DNA of 35,669 nt from Candidatus Omnitrophota bacterium (GTDB taxonomy: Bacteria > Omnitrophota > Gorgyraeia > Aquiviventales > Aquiviventaceae), in contig JAUYPJ010000033.1 in assembly GCA_030697665.1 (NCBI GenBank), positions 1 to 35,669 on the forward strand, given 5' to 3'. Position 1 is the first letter of the stretch. The number at the start of each line of letters is the position of its first letter. The notes beneath the pieces were generated by a model. It ran no database searches, had not been told where the DNA came from, and saw nothing but the letters and a program-made list of their open reading frames with translations. Below, one piece after another: positions 14,554-22,510 of the stretch. Made by a program: the position numbers and the translations under genes.

Positions 14554-14804
14554 TTACCGAATACTTCTTCGAGGGACTTGGTCCGACCCGCCTTAATATC
14601 CGCCCTTGCCTCCCTGATGCTTTCGCGCAAGCCGTGAGTAGAAAGTAATTCCAGAGTTTCAAGGAGGCCCTCATAGTCCTCTTCCGAGATCAAGATCACA
14701 TCCCCCGCTTTTGAGCGAATCTTGATCGGCATGTGGCCCCTCACCGATTTCCTGGTAAGCTCAAAGAGCTGTTGCCTGGCTTCTGTTGCCGTGAGCACCG
14801 TCAT
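14550..14804 (-). CDS. Phd/YefM-type antitoxin
   Basis: An 84-aa antitoxin starting MTVLTATEARQQLFELTRKS, the typical Phd/YefM N-terminal DNA-binding fold. Next comes IKIRSKAGDVILISEEDYEG, then a C-terminal helix that would wrap the toxin (SIREARADIKAGRTKSLEEV). The ribosome binding site AGGAGG precedes the ATG at 14804. It is upstream of and overlaps the toxin, the normal antitoxin-first order for this type. It presumably represses its own promoter; the upstream region is occupied by a four-hairpin array (14819-14922). Confidence 0.92.
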   Translation of the reverse strand: MTVLTATEARQQLFELTRKSVRGHMPIKIRSKAGDVILISEEDYEGLLETLELLSTHGLRESIREARADIKAGRTKSLEEVFGK

Positions 14805-14818
14805 TGCTACCTCCTGAA

Positions 14819-14922
14819 GCGGCTGCCATCATGGCAGCCGCAGAATGGCCGACCGCCAGCGCGTTCGGCATTCCGCAGCCACACCGATTGTGGCTGCTAC
14901 ACCGAGCGCGGCGGGCGCTCGG
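14819..14922. repeat. array of four consecutive hairpins
   Basis: GCGGCTGCCA/TGGCAGCCGC has loop TCA (14819-14841). GAATGGCCGA/TCGGCATTC has one bulge (14843-14873). GCAGCCACA/TGTGGCTGC has loop CCGAT (14875-14897). CCGAGCGC/GCGCTCGG lies at 14902-14922. The hairpins are packed head to tail with one to four bases between them, immediately upstream of the YefM-type antitoxin start. There is no U-run, so this is not a simple terminator. It looks like the same kind of palindromic insertion as at 3774-3862. Confidence 0.8.
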
Positions 14923-15082
14923 CCTTCTTGGGCTTCACCCCCGGAACGTGATACGTACGCTTTTCTGTACATATCTTACCACATCGCGACACCGGCCGCC
15001 AAGATTTCCTATCGCCCTTCCACCCCAGACGCCATCACCTCCAGCATCTCCCCGTTCTCAGGTGATGAGCGTGTCAGTAGTC

Positions 15083-15200
15083 ACACCGATGAGAGCCGCC
15101 GCTGTCCCTCGACGAAGGTCGCCGCGTACCTGGCAAAGGTCTCGGGGCCCCTGCTGGATCGGACTGACTTGCATATCGAGGTGGCCGTGGTTCCTCATGA
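15083..15200 (+). pseudogene. comM internal fragment (duplicate remnant)
   Basis: The plus strand reads TDESRRCPSTKVAAYLAKVS then GPLLDRTDLHIEVAVVP. This matches TDPSRRCRCPSTKVAAYLAK and onward of the intact comM (about 12157-12276), with a 6-base deletion removing one RC pair. Nucleotide identity is high through the centre and vanishes abruptly on both sides. No other open gene is seen in 14923-15244. Confidence 0.85.
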
Positions 15201-15244
15201 AGGGGGCGGGTGGGACGCGGGCTGGCGGCTGGAACCCAGAGCCG

Positions 15245-16462
15245 TCAGAGATCCAGCTCGCGCCAGCTCAGGATCTGGACCTGAAGAGGATCGGTGCGGC
15301 GCGGAGGGTTGAGGGACACATCGTACAGGTTCAGGGCTTCATCGTAATGGATGTCCCCGCGTCCACGGACGATGACCTCTCGGCCCGTCACCGCGCCATA
15401 GAGATCTCCGTCGCCCGAGATCTCCACGGTCGCGTAGGGGGCATGAAGTTTCGCAAAGAGGTGGGCGTTCCCCCTGATGGCGACATGAGGACCCTGGACA
15501 TAGAAGGTGAGGTTGGTGGGGAGCTGAGCCGCAGTGCTGATGCCGCGTCCGGCAAGATGGACGTTGTCTTCAACGTACACCTCGGCTGGTCCGGTGAAGA
15601 TCAGCTGGCCTTGTCCCGAAATATGGACGTCACGAAACCGATAGAGGCCTCCGGGCAGCGTCACGACGTCATGGCCTGAGATCGAGAGGCGGCCTCCGTC
15701 AGGAAGCGCCGGCATCTCGAGCGGCTCGACCGGGGCGTCGGTCTCAGCGACGCTCACCGTGCCCCTGATCGAGGACCAACCCTTCGGCACTTGCCAGAGG
15801 GTCGTCTCCGGATCGCTGCCAGGGCCCAAGACGACATCTCCCATGACGATCACCCCACCGATCAAGGCGACCGCCTGCTCTCCGTGCTCATTCGTGGCGA
15901 GCCGAACGTTGGCTCTGGCCCCTTCCGGGCTGTACGGCCCGTGGCGCGAATCGTAGCTGTCCAGCTTGACCCTCTTCCTCCCGCCATCGTCATCCCGCCC
16001 ATCGACTCGCACTGACCGCTCGCCCAGGATCCCATAGCCGGGACCTGCGACCTTGGCCATCTGAACCACCACCTCGATGGTGCGAGCGCTATACCCCAAA
16101 GCGGTGGGGTCGTTCGCGGGATAGAACCCCCTTCCCACAATGATCCGACGGGAGGGGCCGTCCGGGGTGACCTCGACGGAATACCCGCCAGCGCGGTTTC
16201 CGAGATCCGTGTAATTGGCCCCAGCGTAGCGGGGATCCGTCCGGAGCTGAAAGATCGCGACATCGACCCCTGCTTCGCCAAGATGGATGGCTCTTGCAAG
16301 ATTCACGGACTGCACGCTGACGCGCTCCTCCACCGCGGAGCGCGTCAGCAGCGTACTCGCCAACATCAGGCCCGTGCCTGCCACGATCAACGCAAAGACG
16401 AAGACACTTCCGTGCTGGTTGATCTGCGCCTCCCCCTTCCCTTCTGGATCGCCCACGATCAC
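15245..16462 (-). CDS. PilX-type pilus-associated secreted protein
   Basis: A 405-aa protein whose N-terminus (GSVFVFALIVAGTGLMLAST, then RAIHLGEAGVDVAIFQLR) matches the PilX N-terminal domain of type IV pilus minor components. It has one hydrophobic helix followed by the conserved AGEAG-like element (here LGEAGVD). The rest is a beta-helix-like region with many short G/N turns (SGHDVVTLPGGLYRFRDVHI, GPAEVYVEDNVHLAGRG, VEISGDGDLYGAVTGREVIV). The ATG overlaps the stop of the upstream secreted protein gene (ATGA). Both are controlled by the riboswitch at 18208-18284, which suits pilus or adhesion proteins. Exact role unknown. Confidence 0.75.
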   Translation of the reverse strand: MIVGDPEGKGEAQINQHGSVFVFALIVAGTGLMLASTLLTRSAVEERVSVQSVNLARAIHLGEAGVDVAIFQLRTDPRYAGANYTDLGNRAGGYSVEVTPDGPSRRIIVGRGFYPANDPTALGYSARTIEVVVQMAKVAGPGYGILGERSVRVDGRDDDGGRKRVKLDSYDSRHGPYSPEGARANVRLATNEHGEQAVALIGGVIVMGDVVLGPGSDPETTLWQVPKGWSSIRGTVSVAETDAPVEPLEMPALPDGGRLSISGHDVVTLPGGLYRFRDVHISGQGQLIFTGPAEVYVEDNVHLAGRGISTAAQLPTNLTFYVQGPHVAIRGNAHLFAKLHAPYATVEISGDGDLYGAVTGREVIVRGRGDIHYDEALNLYDVSLNPPRRTDPLQVQILSWRELDL

Positions 16463-18117
16463 TGCGTGCCAGGCACGATGCGAATGGAATCGGTCCCCCT
16501 GAGTGGCGTCTCCGAGGTGGTGAGTCCCCTCAACACGCCCTGAGTGTCTTCGGCCTGGAACGACGCCTTTTGGGTCTCAAAATGGCACACGAGATCAAGG
16601 AGACCGTCCCCATTCACATCCTCTGGCTTGCAGAACGACAGGCTCTGCTCGCTGCCGAGCCGCCCGAAGGTCAGGGTCGCCTGCTTCACGCTGTCCGGCG
16701 CCCTGAACCGCAAGGTTGAGAGGATCGCCACCGGGATCTTCCCGTGGCTCTTCGGATTGATGCTGTTCGGGATCCCCTCTGGCTTGATGTCGATCGACAC
16801 GGCCATTTCACGAGGTTTCAGGCGATAGTGCAGGAGCATCACGTCGCTTTGCCCAATCGCATTACCTCCATTGGCAAAGCTCTTCGACTCTCCCGCAACG
16901 TAGAGGTCCTCTCCGAGCACGCGCACCCGTCTAGCCACATCATCTTCCGCCCCTCCATAGTAGGTGCTCGAGAGGACCGCCCCATCTGCCGGGTCCACCT
17001 CCAACAAAAAGGCATCTTTCTTCCCAGACCCGAAACTCGCCGTCTCCCCTACCACATAGAGCCGGCCCCCATCGGCCTCAGCGGCAATGCCAAGCGCCGA
17101 GTCATCCTTCGGCCCGCCCCAGGTCTTGCTCCAGATCAGCGTTCCCTGTTCGTCATACTTCAACAGCAGGACATCCGCCGCGCCGCCATGCGGCCCATCC
17201 TTGAGCGCCGTGGCCAGATAGAGGGAGCCGTGGGAGGCGATCAGATCAACCGCCCGATACACAGTCAACGCGAGCACCTTGTTGAAGGTCTTCATCCAGA
17301 TCTGGTTCCCGGACGGATCGTACTTCCAAAGCGTGGCCTGGAGATTGTTGAGGGTGTAGGGATAATTGGTATCGCCCGTCACATAGATGGAGCCGTTGTG
17401 CGCCGTCACGGTCCACACGTAGCTGTTCATGAACCATCCGGTGTTCCCCAAGATCCTGCTCCAGAGGAGGGTGCCATTCACGTCATACTTGGCGAGGATC
17501 GCCGTGTTGTTCACCCCGTTCGACTGGGCGTGACCCGCGGCGTAGAGGAACGTGGATCCCTCTTCCTCCGCAGCCGTGACGGCGAAAAAACCCTCAATAC
17601 CCCGATACCGGAAGAAGTTGGGTTTAGCCACCCAGAGTGCCCCTCCAACGTCCGGTCCAGTGGAACCGCTCAGCGGGAATTTCACAAGGACGGCTTTATG
17701 CTCCTTGTCCCCAACGCCGTCCGACGTCTGAGACATGCTCCAGCCGGAGACATACAACCCCCCTGCTGTCGCCACGACGTCCGTGAACACCTCGTCATTC
17801 CACCATCCCCGGCCACGCTGGTTCGGCCAGCGGAATGACCAGACCGGCGAGGTCCCAAATGGAAGCGTGTAGCTGGCTGCTAAGGCCTGGCCGCCGTAGA
17901 GGGCTTTGTCGACACCGGCAAGATAGAGATGCCCTCCCTGGATGGCCATCCCTAATTCTCTCAACTGCGACGTCCCCTGGTCACCGCTGCCCCCGAAGAA
18001 CGCCGCCTCCTTCAACTCCAAACTCTCTTGGCCCTCTGCGTGACTGGTAGGAACGAATGCAAAAAGTAGAACGATGATCTCACAGAACAGTGTGGTCATC
18101 CGCGCGGTGAGTGTCAT
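16459..18117 (-). CDS. secreted SBBP/beta-propeller-like protein
   Basis: A 552-aa secreted protein with a signal peptide (about residues 1-27, ending SHAEG). There is a series of beta-propeller repeats of the type ILAKYDVNGTLLWSRILG, ATLWKYDPSGNQIWMKTF, LLLKYDEQGTLIWSKTWGG and AFLLEVDPADGAVLSSTYYGG, each followed by a GGRLYVVGE-like strand. The C-terminal domain begins VSIDIKPEGIPNSINPKSHG, a module common at the end of bacterial secreted proteins, and contains DVNGDGLLDL, a probable calcium loop. The start at 18117 is preferred over the in-frame ATG at 18135 because GAGGAGG lies between them at a good distance. First gene of the riboswitch-controlled pair. Confidence 0.85.
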   Translation of the reverse strand: MTLTARMTTLFCEIIVLLFAFVPTSHAEGQESLELKEAAFFGGSGDQGTSQLRELGMAIQGGHLYLAGVDKALYGGQALAASYTLPFGTSPVWSFRWPNQRGRGWWNDEVFTDVVATAGGLYVSGWSMSQTSDGVGDKEHKAVLVKFPLSGSTGPDVGGALWVAKPNFFRYRGIEGFFAVTAAEEEGSTFLYAAGHAQSNGVNNTAILAKYDVNGTLLWSRILGNTGWFMNSYVWTVTAHNGSIYVTGDTNYPYTLNNLQATLWKYDPSGNQIWMKTFNKVLALTVYRAVDLIASHGSLYLATALKDGPHGGAADVLLLKYDEQGTLIWSKTWGGPKDDSALGIAAEADGGRLYVVGETASFGSGKKDAFLLEVDPADGAVLSSTYYGGAEDDVARRVRVLGEDLYVAGESKSFANGGNAIGQSDVMLLHYRLKPREMAVSIDIKPEGIPNSINPKSHGKIPVAILSTLRFRAPDSVKQATLTFGRLGSEQSLSFCKPEDVNGDGLLDLVCHFETQKASFQAEDTQGVLRGLTTSETPLRGTDSIRIVPGTQ

Positions 18118-18162
18118 GACGTCCACCCTCCTCATGATGCTGATATCCGTCGTTCCATGAAT

Positions 18163-18195
18163 AAAAAAATCCCCATCCGGTCCACTCGGATAGGG
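18163..18195 (-). terminator. riboswitch-associated intrinsic terminator
   Basis: On the minus strand CCCTATCCG (from 18195) pairs with CGGATGGGG around a 7-base loop, followed by a run of seven U (18163-18169). It lies 13 bases downstream of the aptamer and upstream of the start codon, the layout of a transcription-controlling riboswitch. Confidence 0.85.
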
Positions 18196-18207
18196 ACTCT
18201 GCTGTGT

Positions 18208-18284
18208 TTGGCGGCCAGGCTACCATGGCTCATCGCCGTAGGTCCTTTGGCTTTGCGACCCCAGCTTTCGCTGGGTGTGCCGTG
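18208..18284 (-). ncRNA. cyclic-di-GMP-I (GEMM) riboswitch aptamer
   Basis: On the minus strand the order is ACGGCACACC, the hairpin CCAGC-GAAA-GCTGG with a GNRA loop, GGTCGCAAAGCC, a second stem around ACCTACGGC...GCC, and GGTAGCCTGGCCGCC. This is the GEMM-I layout with CACACC in place of the usual CAAACC. The intrinsic terminator immediately downstream suggests ligand-dependent transcription control of the secreted propeller protein and PilX-like protein. Ligand preference (cyclic-di-GMP or 3',3'-cGAMP) cannot be set by eye. Upstream, 18288-18418 shows no clear promoter to me. Confidence 0.82.
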
Positions 18285-18418
18285 ATCACCCACAGTCTGT
18301 GCGAGTAAGTGCGGGACTTGAGCTGACTCCTGAGGGCTGCGTACGCTGAGGGCGATGACTTTCCGTACTTACCTCTACCCTACCTGAGGTGAAGCGGAAA
18401 TTCAAGACCGAGCGGGGC

Positions 18419-18559
18419 AGTGTCCTAACTTCCCTCTTGACACCACAGAGACCACAGAATCCCACAGAGACACAGAGGTGGTTCGACGGCAGGGACTCTG
18501 TGTTTCTGTGTCTCCTCTGTGTTTCTGTGGTGTCAACGAGCAGATGAGGACAGTACACT
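18419..18559. mobile_element. MITE-like nonautonomous element, copy 1
   Basis: A 141-bp unit starting AGTGTCCTAACTTCCCTC and ending GATGAGGACAGTACACT. It folds on itself through TTGACACCACAGAG-type and CTGTGGTGTCAA-type arms that contain repeated CACAGAG words. A second copy at 23907-24045 shares both ends and the repeat pattern. GAGCGG flanks both sides (18410-18415 and 18560-18565), a possible partly decayed target duplication. It encodes nothing. Confidence 0.8.
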
Positions 18560-18644
18560 GAGCGGACGTTCCTTGACGGCTGTGCGGTTTCATGGCATGG
18601 TTATGCGTAACGGTCGCGTGGTGGCACACGCCAAAGAGGAGCGC

Positions 18645-19661
18645 ATGCGTAACGTTCGTACGGTCACTCCCGTGTCAGACCCCGTGCGCAAGGAGGTGCT
18701 CGTCTCGGTCGGCCGCTGGGCCTTCCGGGAGTTCAACGTCGCCTTCGCGCTCATGAGCCTGATTCCCCTGATGACCGTCGTCTACATCCTCGCGGCGAAG
18801 CTGTTCACGCTGTCGATCTTCGAGGGGGCGGTGGGGTTCTACTTCTTCCTCGCGATCGTCATCGCCTTGCTGGGATTCCTGGTGGGACGCCAACTCCTGA
18901 GGGTGGTGGTCAGCCGGCTCGTCAACGTGACGGCGCAACTGCGCCAGCATGAGCTGATGAAGTCGGCCTTCGTCGCCAACGTCGCCTACGAGCTGCGCCC
19001 TCCGCTGGCGGCCGTGCAGACCTCGCTGAAGAATCTCTCGGATGGCCTGCTGGGGCCGGTAGCCGACTCGCAGGCCAGGGCCATCACCGATTGCCACGGG
19101 ATCGTGGGACGGCTGGTCCGCCTGACCACCGACCTCATCGGCGTCACGAACGCCCCGGCAGGGCCCTCGGCGCTCCAGCGGGACACGGTGGAGGTGCAGG
19201 ACCTGCTCCGTGAGGCCGTGCGCCTCGGCCAACCCTACCTCAACGCCCACCGTCTGCAGGTCACCCTGAAGCTGCCGGAGCAGCCGGTGATCTTCTTCGG
19301 GGACCGGACCAGGCTCCTGCAGGCGTTTGGGAGCCTGATCGATCACGCGGTTCGCTGGAGCTCAGAAGGCAGCGCGGTGACGGTGGAGCTGCGGGCCATC
19401 CTGGAGGGGTGGCAGATCGTGGTGTCGCACGACATCGCCCCAAGTCAGATCGGCTTCGCGCAGGCGTTCGAGTCGTTGCGCCAGCTCGGGGCTAATGTCG
19501 ATGAGTATCTGGGGCTGGGATTTCGCCTGGTGAAAGAGATCGCTGATGCGCACTACGGCCGCTTCTGGGTCGAAGGGGAGCCCGGCCGCACCAGGCGGCT
19601 GATCGTCAATCTGCCCTCGCTGGAACATCAAGGGGCGGGCAACACCCCTCCTTCCGCTTGA
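18645..19661 (+). CDS. degenerate membrane histidine kinase (pseudokinase)
   Basis: A 339-aa protein with two membrane segments (about residues 30-55 and 62-82). A HisKA-like dimerisation region and a HATPase_c-like fold follow. The H-box reads FVANVAYELRPPLAAVQ, where the family has NxSHELRTPL: the phosphoacceptor His is Tyr. The ATP-binding N-box reads LIDHAVRWS with no Asn, and the G1 box DxGxG is absent (VVSHDIAPSQ). A GLGF remnant of G2 survives. It therefore cannot be a normal autokinase and may act as a sensor scaffold. The start at 18645 has AAAGAGGAG upstream; an in-frame extension would run back into the MITE. Confidence 0.85.
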   Translation: MRNVRTVTPVSDPVRKEVLVSVGRWAFREFNVAFALMSLIPLMTVVYILAAKLFTLSIFEGAVGFYFFLAIVIALLGFLVGRQLLRVVVSRLVNVTAQLRQHELMKSAFVANVAYELRPPLAAVQTSLKNLSDGLLGPVADSQARAITDCHGIVGRLVRLTTDLIGVTNAPAGPSALQRDTVEVQDLLREAVRLGQPYLNAHRLQVTLKLPEQPVIFFGDRTRLLQAFGSLIDHAVRWSSEGSAVTVELRAILEGWQIVVSHDIAPSQIGFAQAFESLRQLGANVDEYLGLGFRLVKEIADAHYGRFWVEGEPGRTRRLIVNLPSLEHQGAGNTPPSA

Positions 19662-19678
19662 GCGCACACCGGCAAGAG

Positions 19679-20359
19679 TTACGGTCCGTACGATTCCTCC
19701 GTCTCGCACACAAAGATGTAGTCCGGGCGCATCACCGGTCGATAGTCTGGAGGTGCCGGGAAGAGGAATGTCGCCATCTCATACACGCCACCCGCCGTCC
19801 GGACGAACCCATACCCGAGACCGCGCACGACACCGAACGTAAAACCTGATCCCGCTCCGGAGGCGCGCGACGTCTCATGGACGCGTTTCGGGATCTCCAC
19901 CCACCCGGTCAGAAGGTTCACCATCCCCCGGAGGAGCTTGACGAAGGCCGCCCGTGGGGGCAGCGGCACCTGGGGCAAGCGCCCGCCCGTCGTCGCCACG
20001 CCCTCAATGGGGGCGTCGGTTGCGGCAAGGAGTCCAGGGTCTTCAACACTCGATGGGAAAGCCCCGCCTCCCACCAACCCTCCCCCCTCCACGGCCACTG
20101 GCGCAGAGATGACGCTGATGGCACCCGTCAGCCTGGCGCGCTCCAGTTGCGTCACGCGTGCCTCAATCTCATCGATCGCACGTCGCGTGCGCCTCAACTC
20201 CGCATTCAGCGTCCCAAAGATGCATCCACTGAGCAGTGATGGGCTGGCCAGCATCATGACGATTCGAATGCCGAAGACCCCCCTCCTGAGATGAGCCCGC
20301 GCTGCGGGACTCTCCGTTCGTTTCGCCGCCCGCTGCCACCCCACTCGCTGCGCGTCCAC
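19679..20359 (-). CDS. exosortase-system-associated lipoprotein, TIGR04073 type
   Basis: A 226-aa protein with a lipobox LLSGC (Cys about residue 46), so probably an outer-membrane lipoprotein. A short coiled coil follows (ELRRTRRAIDEIEARVTQLE). The C-terminal domain is LLRGMVNLLTGWVEIPKRVH, then SGFTFGVVRGLGYGFVRTAG, GVYEMATFLFPAPPDYRPVM and RPDY. That pattern of glycine helices and PxPPxYxPV ending is the TIGR04073 family found with exosortase systems. No exosortase or PEP-CTERM gene is in the window. GTG start at 20359, with AGGAGGG 6 bases upstream. Confidence 0.8.
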   Translation of the reverse strand: MDAQRVGWQRAAKRTESPAARAHLRRGVFGIRIVMMLASPSLLSGCIFGTLNAELRRTRRAIDEIEARVTQLERARLTGAISVISAPVAVEGGGLVGGGAFPSSVEDPGLLAATDAPIEGVATTGGRLPQVPLPPRAAFVKLLRGMVNLLTGWVEIPKRVHETSRASGAGSGFTFGVVRGLGYGFVRTAGGVYEMATFLFPAPPDYRPVMRPDYIFVCETEESYGP

Positions 20360-20603
20360 GTGAGCCCTCCTGGTTCGAGAACCGCCGCCTGAATCCCCTC
20401 TCCTTCCTCTGTAGTTACTCTTGATGAGCGCCTCTCAGTTGTCAAGTGCGTTCTTGCAACAGTGCGATGGCCTGGTGTGACCCTTCTGCAACGCCAGAGA
20501 CGAAAACTGTATCAAAGTTACACATAACTCATTATATATCAATTAGTTACGTTTGACGAATCCTGCGAAATATGGTACGGTCTGGTTGGGTGCAGAGCTA
20601 AAG

Positions 20604-21401
20604 ATGCAGCACACGACAGATCATGACAGGCTCGACGGTTCGCCTCCGGCGCCACAGATCCTCATCATCGAGTCCGACTGGATCGTGCGCAAACGGCTCA
20701 AGGCGCTCCTTGCGCGCTGCGGCTATGGGGTAAGGGCCGCCCGCTCCGTCCAGCACGCCCTGGCGGTCTTCAAGCATGAGCGGCCCGATCTCGTGATCGG
20801 CGACATCAGGATCTCGGACGCCGCCGGCGTGGAGGTCGTAGAGCACATCCGGTCGTTCGATGCCCATGTGCCGATCATCTGGCTTGATCCGGCCTTCCAG
20901 AGCCGCGGATCGACTCCGGAGACGATCCAGGCCCACCTCCCCCTGGAGGTGGGCAACGACCGTCTCCTCGATGACGTGGGGCGATCTCTCAGTCCGCCCC
21001 GTCATCCCCCATCGATCCGATGGCCCGGGTCGATCCTGGTTGTTGACGACGAGCCGAAAATCCGGCAGGTGCTCCACGCGTTCCTTGAGTTGCGGGGGTT
21101 CACGGTGACGACGGCCGCCTCAGGCGAAGAAGCGCTCCACCAGCTCGACCAGGCTGCCCCACGCGCGATCGTGCTGGATATCAGCATGCCGGGGATGGGA
21201 GGGCTGGCCGCCTTGCGGCAGATCACGGCGCGCCATCCAGGGCTGCCCATCATCATGATCACCGCCCTGGAAGACGAACGGTGCATGGATGACGCGCTGG
21301 CGATTGGCGCCCACGACTACCTCGTCAAACCCTTCAACCTCGATCACCTGGAAACCATGCTCCTCAGCAGGGCGCTGCTGGGGGAGATCGCTGAGCCATG
21401 A
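20604..21401 (+). CDS. double-receiver response regulator (first REC degenerate)
   Basis: A 265-aa protein of two CheY-like receivers and no output domain. The first (about residues 18-125) keeps a candidate phospho-Asp in LVIGDIRISD, but the conserved Thr/Ser is replaced (IIWLD) and the Lys motif is not seen. The second (about 147-260) is complete: ILVVDDEPKIR, IVLDISMPGMGG, IIMITALED and DYLVKPFN. It overlaps the next gene by four bases (ATGA). The ATG at 20604 is chosen over an upstream TTG at 20553. Probably a phosphotransfer intermediate of the cluster. The intergenic 20360-20603 is AT-richer but shows no convincing promoter to me. Confidence 0.9.
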   Translation: MQHTTDHDRLDGSPPAPQILIIESDWIVRKRLKALLARCGYGVRAARSVQHALAVFKHERPDLVIGDIRISDAAGVEVVEHIRSFDAHVPIIWLDPAFQSRGSTPETIQAHLPLEVGNDRLLDDVGRSLSPPRHPPSIRWPGSILVVDDEPKIRQVLHAFLELRGFTVTTAASGEEALHQLDQAAPRAIVLDISMPGMGGLAALRQITARHPGLPIIMITALEDERCMDDALAIGAHDYLVKPFNLDHLETMLLSRALLGEIAEP

Positions 21402-22510
21402 CCCCCCCGCCGGCGCACGCCCTCGCCTCCCACGCGACCCTGCCCTGGTCTGTCTGCCCCCCGTGGCTCCTGTGGCTCTATCGAAAACCGTGGGTCGCGC
21501 TAGAACTGTTCCTCATCGGGCCGCTCGTGGCGATGGGCGTGTGGGTCTATGCCGCCCAGGAACGGCAGTGGCGCGCCCGAGAAGGGGAGGATCTGCTCGT
21601 CGCGGCGCGCCTCGCCGCGCGCATCATCGATGAGGAGCTGATGCGGACCCGCCACATGCAGGAGGCCGTGGCGGCGCGTCCCGGGTTCCTGGAGGCGCTC
21701 ATGCGACGCAATGAGAACACCCTCACCACCTACCTGCACATCTTGCTTGAAGCCGTGCCGATGCTGGATCGGGCGAGTGTCACCGACGCCGCCGGCCAGG
21801 CGCTCGCGGAGGTCTCGTCAATGAGATCGGGCACCGATGGGGACGCCGGCGCCTCGCAGGAGCCCTCGCTGACCCCGTTGGCGTTACAGCAGCAACCGGT
21901 CTCCGGCGTCTATCTCCGGGATGAGGCCTCGGGGGAAAAGATGGTCCGCGTCTCAAGCGCGGTGCATGCCGGCCCCCAACTTGTCGGCGCCGTGCAGGTC
22001 CAGTATCGTCTGCGCGAGCTGTCCCGTTGGCTTGAGAAGGTCCGCGTGGAGCCTGCGGGCTTCCTGTACGTCGTCGACCGCGAGGGGCATCTCGTGACGT
22101 ACCCCTTCCAACTCCTCCCCGGCAAGCCCAAGGACGTCTCCGGATGGAGCCCGGTCGCGCACCACGCCTCGGCGCAGGGGCGCCTCCTCCGATTCAGGCA
22201 CGGTGCCCCGGCGCGCCCGTGGACCGCGGCGGTCATCGCCCTGGAGCCGTACGGGTGGCGCGTGATCGCGCAGCAACCCGATGCCGCGATGCTGCAACCG
22301 CTGCACCGGCTCCTCGGCTCGTGCACGGCCCTGCTGATCCTCCTGGGAAGCCTGATGGGTTTTCTCGCGCGCCGATGGGCGCACCTCCACGAGACCGCCT
22401 TGCGGCTCCTCGCGCAACAAGCGCGGCTGCTGCGGATCAGCGAGCAACGCCGCTTGCGCGTCAGGCTCCGACAGGCGCCGCCACCACAACCCCCAGCCGA
22501 TGCGACGTAA
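21398..22510 (+). CDS. dCache-domain membrane sensor without output domain
   Basis: A 370-aa protein with membrane segments at about residues 34-52 and 305-325. Between them is an extracytoplasmic double-Cache-like sensor region (ARIIDEELMRTRHMQEAVAA, then VYLRDEASGEKMVRVSSAVH, GFLYVVDREGHLVTYPFQLL). Such regions bind small ligands in chemoreceptors, kinases and cyclases. Here only about 45 basic residues follow the second membrane segment, so there is no kinase, GGDEF or methyl-accepting domain. It overlaps the double-receiver gene, suggesting it signals through a separate protein, possibly the nearby pseudokinase. That link is inference. Confidence 0.8.
   Translation: MTPPPAHALASHATLPWSVCPPWLLWLYRKPWVALELFLIGPLVAMGVWVYAAQERQWRAREGEDLLVAARLAARIIDEELMRTRHMQEAVAARPGFLEALMRRNENTLTTYLHILLEAVPMLDRASVTDAAGQALAEVSSMRSGTDGDAGASQEPSLTPLALQQQPVSGVYLRDEASGEKMVRVSSAVHAGPQLVGAVQVQYRLRELSRWLEKVRVEPAGFLYVVDREGHLVTYPFQLLPGKPKDVSGWSPVAHHASAQGRLLRFRHGAPARPWTAAVIALEPYGWRVIAQQPDAAMLQPLHRLLGSCTALLILLGSLMGFLARRWAHLHETALRLLAQQARLLRISEQRRLRVRLRQAPPPQPPADAT

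Noticed and set aside
14804-15679. Plus-strand frame of 291 codons
   Set aside because: It crosses the hairpin array and a comM fragment, then runs antisense to the PilX-like gene. No domain spans it.
16744-17838. Plus-strand frame of 364 codons
   Set aside because: Antisense to the secreted propeller-like protein, which has a signal peptide, repeats and a riboswitch upstream.
18419-18559. CRISPR-like array of CACAGAG words
   Set aside because: The words are not regularly spaced, have no spacers and form an inverted rather than a direct array. A second copy with a target duplication shows it is an insertion element.
18519-18644. Upstream extension of the pseudokinase reading frame
   Set aside because: It begins inside the MITE-like element and lacks a ribosome binding site, whereas the ATG at 18645 has AAAGAGGAG.
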